DNA from: Maricaulis sp047308265
Lineage (GTDB): Bacteria; Pseudomonadota; Alphaproteobacteria; Caulobacterales; Maricaulaceae
Length of the DNA: 64,000 nucleotides
Direction of reading: 5' to 3'
Assembly: GCF_047308265.1 (NCBI RefSeq)
Contig: NZ_JBKQWY010000010.1
Location: forward strand, 124,001 to 188,000
This document shows positions 54,406 through 62,470 of the stretch, in pieces. A program made the position numbers and the translations under genes. Position 1 is the stretch's first letter; each line of letters starts with the position of its first letter. The notes beneath the pieces were generated by a model. The model worked only from the letters and a program-made list of their open reading frames with translations, ran no database searches and had not been told where the DNA came from.

Positions 54406-55488
54406 ATGACCGACACGTCCAATCTCGACACGCTGGAAAGCGATGTCCTCTCCCAGATCGAAGCCGCCAGCGATGAGGCAGGCCTTGATGAAATCCGTGT
54501 GTCCGCACTCGGCAAGAAGGGCTCCGTCAGCCTGATGATGCGCGAGCTGGGCAAGATGAGCCCGGAGGAGCGCCAGGTGATGGGTCCGGCCCTGAACGGC
54601 CTCAAAACCCGCCTGAATGATGCGATCACCACGCGCAAGACCGTGCTGGAGACGGCGGCTTTGAATGCGGCCCTGGCGAGCGAAACCGTGGATGTGACCC
54701 TTCCGGTACGGCCGCAGCCCGAAGGTTCGCTGCATCCGATTTCCCAGGTGATGGAAGAACTGGCCGTGATCTTCGCCGATATGGGGTTTGCGGTCGCAGA
54801 AGGGCCGGACGTGGAAAGCGATTTCCATAACTTCACCGCCCTGAACTTCCCGCCCGGACACCCTGCACGCGATACGCAGGATACGTTCTTCATGAAGCCG
54901 GACGAAAACGGTGAGCGTAAAGTGCTGCGCACACACACCTCACCGGTACAGATCCGCACCATGTTGAACGAAAAACCGCCGATCCGCATTATTGCGCCGG
55001 GCCGGGTCTATCGCTGTGACTGGGACCAGACCCATACGCCGATGTTCCACCAGGTCGAAGGTCTGGTCATCGACAAGGACACCCATATGGGTCACCTCAA
55101 GGGCGTGCTGCTGGATTTCATCGCCGCCTTCTTCGAGACCGATCAGGTGGAAGCGCAATTTCGGCCACACCATTTCCCCTTCACCGAACCCTCTGCCGAG
55201 ATGGATGTGAAGTATGAGCGCGTGGGCCAGGCCGTGAAGGTCGGTTCGGGCGATAAATGGATGGAAATCCTGGGCTGCGGCATGGTGCATCCGAACGTGA
55301 TCCGCAATTGCGGGCTGGACCCGGATGAATATCAGGGTTTCGCCTTCGGCATGGGTGTCGACCGTCTCGCCATGCTCAAATATGGCGCTCCGGACCTGCG
55401 TGACTTTTTCAATTCTGACGCCCGCTGGCTGGCCCATTACGGCTTCAGCCCGCTGCTGCAGGCCAATCTCGCGACGGGGCTGAGCTAG
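54406..55488 (+). CDS. pheS: Phenylalanyl-tRNA synthetase alpha subunit
   Basis: The 360-residue class II catalytic subunit has a coiled-coil N-terminus, motif 2 RVYRCDWDQTHTPMFHQVEG and motif 3 GFAFGMGVDRLAMLKYG. It charges tRNA-Phe with PheT. AGGGGCC precedes ATG 54406. Unusually, pheT does not follow directly: a 202-codon gene lies between. Confidence 0.98.
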   Translation: MTDTSNLDTLESDVLSQIEAASDEAGLDEIRVSALGKKGSVSLMMRELGKMSPEERQVMGPALNGLKTRLNDAITTRKTVLETAALNAALASETVDVTLPVRPQPEGSLHPISQVMEELAVIFADMGFAVAEGPDVESDFHNFTALNFPPGHPARDTQDTFFMKPDENGERKVLRTHTSPVQIRTMLNEKPPIRIIAPGRVYRCDWDQTHTPMFHQVEGLVIDKDTHMGHLKGVLLDFIAAFFETDQVEAQFRPHHFPFTEPSAEMDVKYERVGQAVKVGSGDKWMEILGCGMVHPNVIRNCGLDPDEYQGFAFGMGVDRLAMLKYGAPDLRDFFNSDARWLAHYGFSPLLQANLATGLS

Positions 55489-55495
55489 TTTCACC

Positions 55496-56104
55496 ATGCT
55501 CCGCTGGCTGAAACATAACCATCAGGCCTTGACCGGACTCGGCGCGATGCTGGTTGGCGTCGCTGCGCTGTTTATTGCCTGGGATCAGTCGCGGGTGATG
55601 CGGGCCCAGCAACATGGCGCCGTGGTGCCCGTGCTCCAGGTGGATGGGTTCATCCAGTCGTCCAGCACTCGTCGGGATCTGGGTTTGCGCGTGGTCAATA
55701 ATGGTGTGGGACCTGCCATGATCCAGACCATGACCCTGATCCGCGACGCGCAGGATGCGACAGATTTTGATCCTCTGCTGCGCCACATGCCCGACACTGT
55801 GGACCGGTCCTGGTCCAGCGTGAACGGCCGCACACTGGCTCCAGGTGGAGAGGTCGAACCAGCCGTGTTCACCTGGGCCCGGGGCGAGCTCAACGATGGC
55901 GAGCTCGACGCCCTGCTGGATGAATGGGCCTTCTGGACCGTGGAAGTCTGCTATTGCTCGGTCTTTGACCGCTGCTGGACAACCACCTCCGACAATGAAA
56001 TGCGCCAGCCGGTCCGACGCTGCCCCCTGGTTGACCATGACGTGTTTGAACGGTTCGGCAATTCCGAACGTGGTTCGACCCCGATTCCGGAGGCGGGCGA
56101 ATGA
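55496..56104 (+). CDS. Membrane-anchored protein of unknown function between pheS and pheT
   Basis: Unrecognised, 202 residues. One N-terminal membrane helix (LTGLGAMLVGVAALFIAWD) after a short basic start suggests the rest faces the periplasm. The rest looks beta-rich (LGLRVVNNGVGPAMIQTMTLI) and has four Cys (VCYCSVFDRCW, RRCPL). It starts seven bases after pheS and ends 58 bases before pheT, so it is co-transcribed with both. Nothing ties it to charging tRNA-Phe; it may be a passenger. Confidence 0.8.
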   Translation: MLRWLKHNHQALTGLGAMLVGVAALFIAWDQSRVMRAQQHGAVVPVLQVDGFIQSSSTRRDLGLRVVNNGVGPAMIQTMTLIRDAQDATDFDPLLRHMPDTVDRSWSSVNGRTLAPGGEVEPAVFTWARGELNDGELDALLDEWAFWTVEVCYCSVFDRCWTTTSDNEMRQPVRRCPLVDHDVFERFGNSERGSTPIPEAGE

Positions 56105-56162
56105 CACCTTTGAGCGACGCACTCCGATCTTTCAATCTTGCAAGCGACGGCGGGAGCCGACC

Positions 56163-58571
56163 ATGAAATTCCCTCTTTCCTGGCTGAAATACCATCTCGA
56201 GACCGATGCCTCCCTGGAGGCCCTTGCCGAGGCCATGACCATGGCCGGTCTGGAGATCGAGGACATCGACAATCCGGCCGAGAAGTACGGCGAGTTTACG
56301 GTTGCCTATGTGAAAGCCGCTGAGAAACACCCGGATGCCGACAAGCTGCGGGTCTGCACGGTCGACACCAAGGATGGCGAAAAGACCATTGTCTGCGGTG
56401 CCCCCAATGCCCGCGCCGGCATGTATGCCGTGTACGCGCCGCTTGGAACCTATATTCCGGGGCTGGATTTCTCCCTCGACAAGAAACCCCGCAAGATCCG
56501 CGGTGTGGAAAGCCATGGCATGATGTGTTCGGCCAAGGAGCTTGAGCTTGGCGAAGATCATGACGGCATTATCGATCTGGATGGCGAATGGGAGGTCGGC
56601 ACACCGGCTGTCGTGGCGCTGGGCCAGGACGATCCGGTGCTCGATTTCGAAGTCACACCAAACCGGCCCGATTGGCTGGGCGTGCGCGGTATTGCGCGCG
56701 ACCTCGCCGCAACCGGTATCGGCACACTGAAACCCCATGACCTGGCACCGGTCGAGGGCACGTTCGCCAATCCGGTGGCCATCGAGCTGGAATGGCCAGA
56801 AGCCTGCCCGGTCTTTGCCGGACGTGTCATTCGCGGCATCAAGAACGGTCCCTCGCCGGCCTGGTTGCAAAAGGCCCTGACCTCCATCGGTCTTCGGCCG
56901 ATCAATGCCCTCGCCGACATTACAAACCTGATCTCCTATGATCGCTGCCGCCCGCTCCACGTCTATGACGTGGCCAAGCTGGATGGCCCGGTCCGAGCTC
57001 GTCGGGGCAAGGGTGAGGCAGACCGTTTCGAGGCGCTCGACAACGCCGAATATGCGCCGAGCGATACGATGTGCGTGATTGGCGACAATGCGCGTGCCCT
57101 CGGCCTGGGGGGCGTGATGGGCGGAACTCTGTCGGGCTGTTCCGAGGAGACGACTGACGTCTTCATCGAAAGCGCCTGGTTTGATCCGATGATTACCCGC
57201 GCCACGGCAAAAGCGACCGGCATTGATAGTGACGCCAAGTATCGCTTCGAACGCGGTGTCGATCCGGCCTCCTGTCTGGACGGTATTCACCAGGCGACCC
57301 AGCTGATCCTGGAATTGTGCTCGACAGATGCGACCGAGGTGTCGGAAATCACGCTTGCGGGCGAAACACCCGCGGCTCCGGCGAATATCGAGCTACCCCT
57401 GGGCGAGGTGAAACGCCTGACCGGTCTCGATCTGGATCGCGCCGAGATGGTCCGCATTCTCGAAACCCTGGGCTTCACCGCCACCGGTGAGGGCGATAGC
57501 CTGACCGTCTCCGTGCCCAGCTGGCGTATGGATTGCAGCCAGAAGGCCGATCTGGTTGAGGAAATCGCCCGAATTCACGGCTTCGACAAGCTGGAGGCAC
57601 TCTCCCTGCCGCGTCCGCCCGTGCGACGTGAAGCGCCGGCCACAGTGATGCAATTGCGCGCCCGTTATGCGCGCCGCGCCCTCGCGGGCCGAGGTTTCAA
57701 CGAAACCGTCACCTGGTCGTTCTGCGAAAAATCACAAGCCGCACTGTTTGGCGGACAAGGTCCAGGGCTGGAACTCGACAACCCCATCTCCTCCGAGCTG
57801 GATGTGATGCGGCCGACCGCGCTCATTCACCTTCTCACCGCGCTTCAAGCCAATGCGGACCGGGGCCAGGCCGATCCGCGCCTGTTTGAAGTGGCTCCGA
57901 TCTATCTGGACGACAGTGAAAAAGGTCAGCGCCTGGTGGCCACAGGGGTGCGCCGCGTGACCCAGGACCGCCACTGGGCCGGCACGCGCCAACCGGACGT
58001 GTTCGATATCAAGGCGGATGCTCTGGCCGTGCTCGATGCCATTGGTGCACCGACCGCCTCCCTGCAGACCGCAGCCGAGGCGCGCGAGTGGTGGCACCCG
58101 GGACGATCCGGCGTGCTGCGCTTGGGTCCGAAAAACGTCATTGCCGAGTTTGGCGAGATCCATCCCGGCATCCTCAAACAGCTGGGCATCGACGGCCGTG
58201 TGCTCGCTTTTGAAATCGTGCTCGACAATGTGCCTCAGCCCAAGAAAGGGTCGGGCCTGAAAGCCCGGCCGCAGCTGGACCGGGCGGATCTGACGCCTGT
58301 ACGCCGCGATTTTGCCTTCCTCGCTGAGGCCACCGTCTCGGCCGAGACCCTGATGCGGGCCGCCCGTGGCGCCGACAAGGCGCTGATTGCCGATGTCAGC
58401 GTGTTTGATGTCTATGCCGGACAGGGCGTTCCGGACGGGCATGTCTCCATCGGCGTGGAAATCACCCTGCAACCGCGCGACAAGACTCTCACAGACGAGG
58501 ATATCGAGGCCGTTTCCAACAAGGTCGTCGCCAAGGTCACCGGTGCGACCGGGGCCACGCTGCGCAGCTAG
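56163..58571 (+). CDS. pheT: Phenylalanyl-tRNA synthetase beta subunit
   Basis: The 802-residue PheT begins MKFPLSWLKYHL at ATG 56163 (a longer frame upstream is ignored). Next is the tRNA-binding domain with HPDADKLRVCTVDT and IVCGAPNARAG, then the B3/B4 editing region, the catalytic-like core and the C-terminal ferredoxin-fold anticodon-binding domain (RRDFAFLAEATV). Full length. It ends at a strong terminator. Confidence 0.98.
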   Translation: MKFPLSWLKYHLETDASLEALAEAMTMAGLEIEDIDNPAEKYGEFTVAYVKAAEKHPDADKLRVCTVDTKDGEKTIVCGAPNARAGMYAVYAPLGTYIPGLDFSLDKKPRKIRGVESHGMMCSAKELELGEDHDGIIDLDGEWEVGTPAVVALGQDDPVLDFEVTPNRPDWLGVRGIARDLAATGIGTLKPHDLAPVEGTFANPVAIELEWPEACPVFAGRVIRGIKNGPSPAWLQKALTSIGLRPINALADITNLISYDRCRPLHVYDVAKLDGPVRARRGKGEADRFEALDNAEYAPSDTMCVIGDNARALGLGGVMGGTLSGCSEETTDVFIESAWFDPMITRATAKATGIDSDAKYRFERGVDPASCLDGIHQATQLILELCSTDATEVSEITLAGETPAAPANIELPLGEVKRLTGLDLDRAEMVRILETLGFTATGEGDSLTVSVPSWRMDCSQKADLVEEIARIHGFDKLEALSLPRPPVRREAPATVMQLRARYARRALAGRGFNETVTWSFCEKSQAALFGGQGPGLELDNPISSELDVMRPTALIHLLTALQANADRGQADPRLFEVAPIYLDDSEKGQRLVATGVRRVTQDRHWAGTRQPDVFDIKADALAVLDAIGAPTASLQTAAEAREWWHPGRSGVLRLGPKNVIAEFGEIHPGILKQLGIDGRVLAFEIVLDNVPQPKKGSGLKARPQLDRADLTPVRRDFAFLAEATVSAETLMRAARGADKALIADVSVFDVYAGQGVPDGHVSIGVEITLQPRDKTLTDEDIEAVSNKVVAKVTGATGATLRS

Positions 58572-58612
58572 CACAGCCCCAGCGCGAACCGGGATGGCGA
58601 TTCTCAAGCCAG

Positions 58613-58654
58613 AGGGGAATTCGGATCAAATCGTCCGGATTCCCCTTTGTTTTT
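58613..58654 (+). terminator. Terminator after pheT
   Basis: A 13-bp stem (58613-58625 with 58634-58646, one G-T pair), 8-base loop, and T-rich tail (TTTGTTTTTG). It is 41 bases after the pheT stop. Confidence 0.93.
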
Positions 58655-58701
58655 GTTGACAGACCAGAAGTCTGTGGCATCTCAATGGTGTCGAAGCTAG
58701 T

Positions 58702-58720
58702 ATGGTTAATGGCCGGTTAA
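58702..58720 (-). promoter_or_regulatory. CtrA-binding box TTAA-N7-TTAACCAT
   Basis: On the minus strand the site reads TTAA, seven bases, TTAACCAT: the exact Caulobacter CtrA full-site spacing, plus an exact TTAACCAT half-site. It lies 171 bases upstream of the PG-binding/Sel1 gene start. I saw no other perfect full site in the window. Whether this organism's CtrA uses it is inferred, but a DivL is encoded here. Confidence 0.7.
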
Positions 58721-58890
58721 TCGGCGTTTTGGGATGCTCGGCAAGACCGGGTCCAAGACCCGCGATAAGACCGAACCATACGAGTTGAGATCCGGCCTGC
58801 GGTGGTCACTCATATCCGTGCGCTGAGCCAGTGGGGTGGCTCATAGCGGGTGTCAGTGAGATCACCAAGGCCAGAGGGGGATGCGAGATA

Positions 58891-60285
58891 ATGATCGAAC
58901 GGGTAACAGCCCTGCTGGCGCAAAGTGCTGCGACCATCATTGCCGTCACCGGCTTTGTCGGTCTTCTAGCCTATACGCATACCCAGGCTTTCCGTGCTGG
59001 CGAGACCAAGGCCACCGAAACAGCCTCTTTCAATCCGCCCGTCATCGAACCCGTACCGGCTCACCAGCCACAATTTGCTGCGACCGCCTATCCGGGACAG
59101 GGGCAGGTCGCCACCGGCGCCCCCCAGGTCGATAGTCGTCCGACGACCGTATTGCCTGCCTCGGCACAGGGCACGGTGACTGTGACCGCCCAAGGGATTC
59201 CGCCAGACCCTCCGCCCAATCTAGGTGGTCCGGTTCTTGGTAGTGAAGGCCTGCCGGTCAGCGATGGAATTTCAGGCACTCCGATCAGCCCGCCGCCCGG
59301 CCCTGTTGGTCCGGGTACAGGCACCGGATCCGGCCCGGTTTATGTGCCCAATCCGGGCGCTGACATCTGCTACTCGCTCGATCCTAATATCGGGGATAGC
59401 GATATCGCGCGGTGCTGGCTTCGGGTCGGGGATGCCTATCAGTCCGTCGGACGCATGGAACAGGCGCGCGTGGCGTGGGATGAAGCCCTGCTGATCGGCG
59501 CGCGCGTGGGCGGAGCCCAAGCCTCTCTGATGGCTCAGCAACGCCTGCAAAGCGCTGTGCTTGCCCGGTCCTGCCCGGCTAATCCGGACTCACTCTCGCG
59601 CATCGCCAACGGGTTTGATCGCGACGAAATCAATGGTGAGATCATCTCCCTGAGAGCCCGCCAGGATGCTATGCGCGCTCTGGGGTATTACAATGCTGAG
59701 GTGGATGGAGAGTATGGGCCGAGCACACGTCGTGCGGTCCGCGACTTCCAGGCCGATATGGGCTTCGATCAAACCGGTGCACTCAATGCACAGGAGACCG
59801 TGGATCTGGTGTGTCACGCCGCAATCACGGCTCGCGACCCCGGTGCACAGAACCTGCTCGGTATCATGTTCGCCACAGGTCTGGGCGTCGAGCTGAATGT
59901 CGACATGGCCACGGAGTGGCTTGAGATTGCTGCCGCCCGCGACCAGGCCGAGGCCAATTTCAATCTCGCTCTCATCTACGGCACCGGCACGATCGAAGGC
60001 AGCTATCGCCTGTGTGGCATTGTCGAGAGCCCTGAGCGCGCCGACGCCTATCTGCGCCGCGCCGCCGAGCTCGATCACCGCCGGGCCCGCAGTATCCGCT
60101 CAAGCTTTGGCACCGGGGGATCACCGGCCGAACGGTGGAATCGTATTGAAGACCGTCTTCTGCGCCAGGCGCAGGACACGGGTGATCGTTTTTACCTGGC
60201 CTGGCAGCGCCGTCTCGAAGAGGCGGAATTGCGCGCCGTCCGCGGTGCCAGCCAGCCAGGTTGTTATCTGGATCCTGTGGATTGA
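58891..60285 (+). CDS. Membrane protein with peptidoglycan-binding and Sel1 repeats
   Basis: A 464-residue protein from ATG 58891. A membrane helix (ATIIAVTGFVGLLAYT, about 14-29) is followed by a ~120-residue Pro/Gly-rich linker. The periplasmic part has a TPR-like stretch, a PG-binding domain (RALGYYNAEVDGEYGPSTRR) and Sel1 repeats (NLLGIMFATGLGVELNVDMA; AEANFNLALIYGTG). The layout recalls the periplasmic end of PodJ. It probably binds the cell wall and a partner. The CtrA box upstream suggests timing by cell cycle. A lipoprotein follows 54 bases later. Confidence 0.85.
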   Translation: MIERVTALLAQSAATIIAVTGFVGLLAYTHTQAFRAGETKATETASFNPPVIEPVPAHQPQFAATAYPGQGQVATGAPQVDSRPTTVLPASAQGTVTVTAQGIPPDPPPNLGGPVLGSEGLPVSDGISGTPISPPPGPVGPGTGTGSGPVYVPNPGADICYSLDPNIGDSDIARCWLRVGDAYQSVGRMEQARVAWDEALLIGARVGGAQASLMAQQRLQSAVLARSCPANPDSLSRIANGFDRDEINGEIISLRARQDAMRALGYYNAEVDGEYGPSTRRAVRDFQADMGFDQTGALNAQETVDLVCHAAITARDPGAQNLLGIMFATGLGVELNVDMATEWLEIAAARDQAEANFNLALIYGTGTIEGSYRLCGIVESPERADAYLRRAAELDHRRARSIRSSFGTGGSPAERWNRIEDRLLRQAQDTGDRFYLAWQRRLEEAELRAVRGASQPGCYLDPVD

Positions 60286-60339
60286 TGAACCGACCGGTCT
60301 GGGCCGCGGGCATGGTCCCGACCGGAAAAAGGGGAGTGC

Positions 60340-61014
60340 ATGATGAAAAAACTGATTGTGGGTCTGACGACCCTGGCCCTGGTGGGCTGTGCCAGTCCGG
60401 GTGTTCACGAACATACCTTCTTTGAAGGAGTGGTTCCGGCTGTCGATACGGATCTGGAAGCGCGCAGCATGTGTTCGGCTGTGTCCTATGAAGCCGATCA
60501 CGACCGCTGGCTAACCGTGGTCCGCGACATGCGCATGGCTCTGTCAGGCGGGGATGATGGCCGCACCGGAAGCCCTGAGCTGGAAGGTGGCAGCCCGGAT
60601 CCGAATTATCCGGACTACACGGAAAGCCGTCGCTCACCGAATTATTACGGCGTCAACGACCCCCAGGTTCGCGATGCCCTGTACATGGTGACCCAGTTCG
60701 AAGCCGAGCTGGACGGATCCTATGACGCGGTTGTTCAAAACTGCCGGGCTTATAATCAGTGCATGATCCGCAATGAGTATGATGAGCGCCTGTGCGGACA
60801 GACGGCAGATATGTGGGAGAACAGCCAGGTGCGCTTCCACCAGCTGGCTGATCGCATGGCTGAAGTCCGTGAGCGCGTTGCGCGGGCCTGTAGCAATTGC
60901 GGCCCGAGCTATAATCGTCGCCCGCACCACACCCACTCGTCTGGCCATGGCCGTACCAATAGCGGCTATCAGAATGATGACCGGTACGGCCCGTTCTCGG
61001 GTGGTTCCAACTGA
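60340..61014 (+). CDS. Lipoprotein of unknown function
   Basis: The 224-residue protein has a lipoprotein signal: MMKKLIVGLTTLALVGC, lipobox LVGC. The mature part has a helical middle with several Cys (MCSAVS, NCRAYNQCMIRNEYDERLCG, CSNCG) and a His/Gly/Asn-rich tail. GGGGAG precedes ATG 60340. It follows the PG-binding/Sel1 gene by 54 bases, so it may be in that transcript and act at the outer membrane with it. I do not recognise a family. Confidence 0.78.
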   Translation: MMKKLIVGLTTLALVGCASPGVHEHTFFEGVVPAVDTDLEARSMCSAVSYEADHDRWLTVVRDMRMALSGGDDGRTGSPELEGGSPDPNYPDYTESRRSPNYYGVNDPQVRDALYMVTQFEAELDGSYDAVVQNCRAYNQCMIRNEYDERLCGQTADMWENSQVRFHQLADRMAEVRERVARACSNCGPSYNRRPHHTHSSGHGRTNSGYQNDDRYGPFSGGSN

Positions 61015-61128
61015 TCAGCGCGTATTCGCTGATCCCCCGGAGCGGCATTCATTCCCCGCCGCCTCCGGGGCCTGCCCGGCTTGATTGCTCCGGTAAAACG
61101 CTCGCGCGATAGCGTGTCGCCATCGCAC

Positions 61129-61650
61129 CTAAACCGCATCAAATCCTGGATGGTAGTGGACAAGGGCTGGTCCGGGCGGACAGGCACTCTCGCGCCAGCG
61201 CAGCAGCTGAAACGCGTCGCCGGTTTCGCTCCCCGTCGGGTCCTTATCCCAGAACCAGACATGATCGCGTGCGGCCGAGAAACCGAACCGGCTGTAATAG
61301 TTCGGCTCCCCCAGAACAACACAGAAGGGCACGCCCAACGGCGTCAGGCTTTCAATGGCGCAATCCACCAAGGCTGAGCCAATACCCCGCCCCTGATGGG
61401 CCGGACGAACAGCAAGCGGCGCCAGGCCAAGGCCATAAACCTCCCGGCCGTCGGCATAGCGGGCCTCAACGGGTGAGAAGAGGACTGTGCCGACAATATC
61501 GTCCTGTTCCAAAGCGACGAGTTCCAGCGTATCCGCCTGCGCCGCGCGCAAGGTCTTGACCAGTCGAGCCTCTGCCTCTGTCTCAAACACCTCACTCAAA
61601 ACGGCGGTAATCGCCGCATGGTCCTCGTCCGTCGCCGTGCGGATATGCAT
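61129..61650 (-). CDS. GNAT-family N-acetyltransferase
   Basis: The 173-residue acetyltransferase has the acetyl-CoA loop LAVRPAHQGRGIGSALVD and a YYSRFGF segment near the end, typical of the YhbS-like group. The substrate (small molecule or protein) is unknown. It overlaps the eipA stop by one base (TGATG), so the two are coupled. Confidence 0.92.
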   Translation of the reverse strand: MHIRTATDEDHAAITAVLSEVFETEAEARLVKTLRAAQADTLELVALEQDDIVGTVLFSPVEARYADGREVYGLGLAPLAVRPAHQGRGIGSALVDCAIESLTPLGVPFCVVLGEPNYYSRFGFSAARDHVWFWDKDPTGSETGDAFQLLRWRESACPPGPALVHYHPGFDAV

Positions 61651-62252
61651 CAGAAGGGCAACCAGCGCCGCTCGCGGGAATAGGCCAGATACCCCACATT
61701 CGCGCCGGCTCGCAGCCCGACACCGGACCGGATCGGCGCCAGGGTAATTTCGTCCGCGCGTTGATAATTCACACCCAGACCAGCGATAAAATAGGCCGAG
61801 CCTTCCACGCCGGGAAAGCGCTGGAAAAGGTGGTCGGTGTCGTCCAGTCGATAGACCAGAACAAAGACCCGGCTGGCATTGCCGCCGGCGTCCCAGCCAA
61901 TCGACGGGCCACGCCAGTACACTTTTTCGCGCTCGCCATTTTTCATGGTGAGATAGCCTTCGCCATAACGCAGACCCACACCGACCGCGCCGGCGACTTC
62001 CTCACCCGCGACATAGCCAACCGGACGGCCGAGATCGGAGAACACCCGCTCGAGAACGCTGGCCGACGCCTCAGCCGTCACTCCGAAGAAATCTGCAACA
62101 GCATCCACCATTTCATCGCGGGAATAGGTGTCGACCGGATCAGAATACGCGCTCGGCTGTCCATAGTCGGGCGGCGTTTCCTGCTGGGCCCGGGCCATGG
62201 AGAGCGGTGTGACCGTCCAGATCACGGCCATCAGAAGCGAAATCAGTCTCAT
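61650..62252 (-). CDS. eipA: EipA/DUF1134 periplasmic envelope protein
   Basis: The 200-residue protein has a signal peptide (LISLLMAVIWTVTPLSMARA, cleavage before QQETPP). The mature region matches DUF1134 (GVGLRYGEGYLTMKNGEREK, WRGPSIGWDAGGNASRVF). Brucella EipA of this family is needed for envelope integrity and is under CtrA control. ATG 62252 has GGGAGA upstream. An imperfect CtrA half-site is at 62326. Family confident; role transferred by homology. Confidence 0.85.
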   Translation of the reverse strand: MRLISLLMAVIWTVTPLSMARAQQETPPDYGQPSAYSDPVDTYSRDEMVDAVADFFGVTAEASASVLERVFSDLGRPVGYVAGEEVAGAVGVGLRYGEGYLTMKNGEREKVYWRGPSIGWDAGGNASRVFVLVYRLDDTDHLFQRFPGVEGSAYFIAGLGVNYQRADEITLAPIRSGVGLRAGANVGYLAYSRERRWLPF

Positions 62253-62325
62253 CTTACTCTCCCAGTCTGCTGGGGTGTTGGGATAGGGGTCAATTGGGGC
62301 CACAGCGCGGCGAAAGCGTTACGAT

Positions 62326-62333
62326 GTGGTTAA
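62326..62333 (-). promoter_or_regulatory. Possible CtrA half-site near eipA
   Basis: The minus strand reads TTAACCAC, one mismatch from TTAACCAT, 74 bases upstream of eipA. No second half-site lies at the right distance, so this is weak evidence. Confidence 0.3.
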
Positions 62334-62470
62334 GAGCATCCCCACAACGCGATTAAAACATTGCATTATGCCACCAACGTTTATGTTGAAGTAAGAGAGT
62401 TGCACTACCCTACATCGCATACCCGGCAAGGGAGGCGGCACGATCTGCCCCAAGTGTACAGGTCACGCGT

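Larger units (their letters stand above)
58572..58890. promoter_or_regulatory. Intergenic region after pheT with terminator and CtrA box
   Basis: This 319-base gap holds the pheT terminator (58613-58654), then a TTAA-N7-TTAA box at 58706-58720, then about 170 bases leading to the PG-binding/Sel1 gene. I see no RNA gene. The box and the gap fit a promoter under cell-cycle control. Confidence 0.6.
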
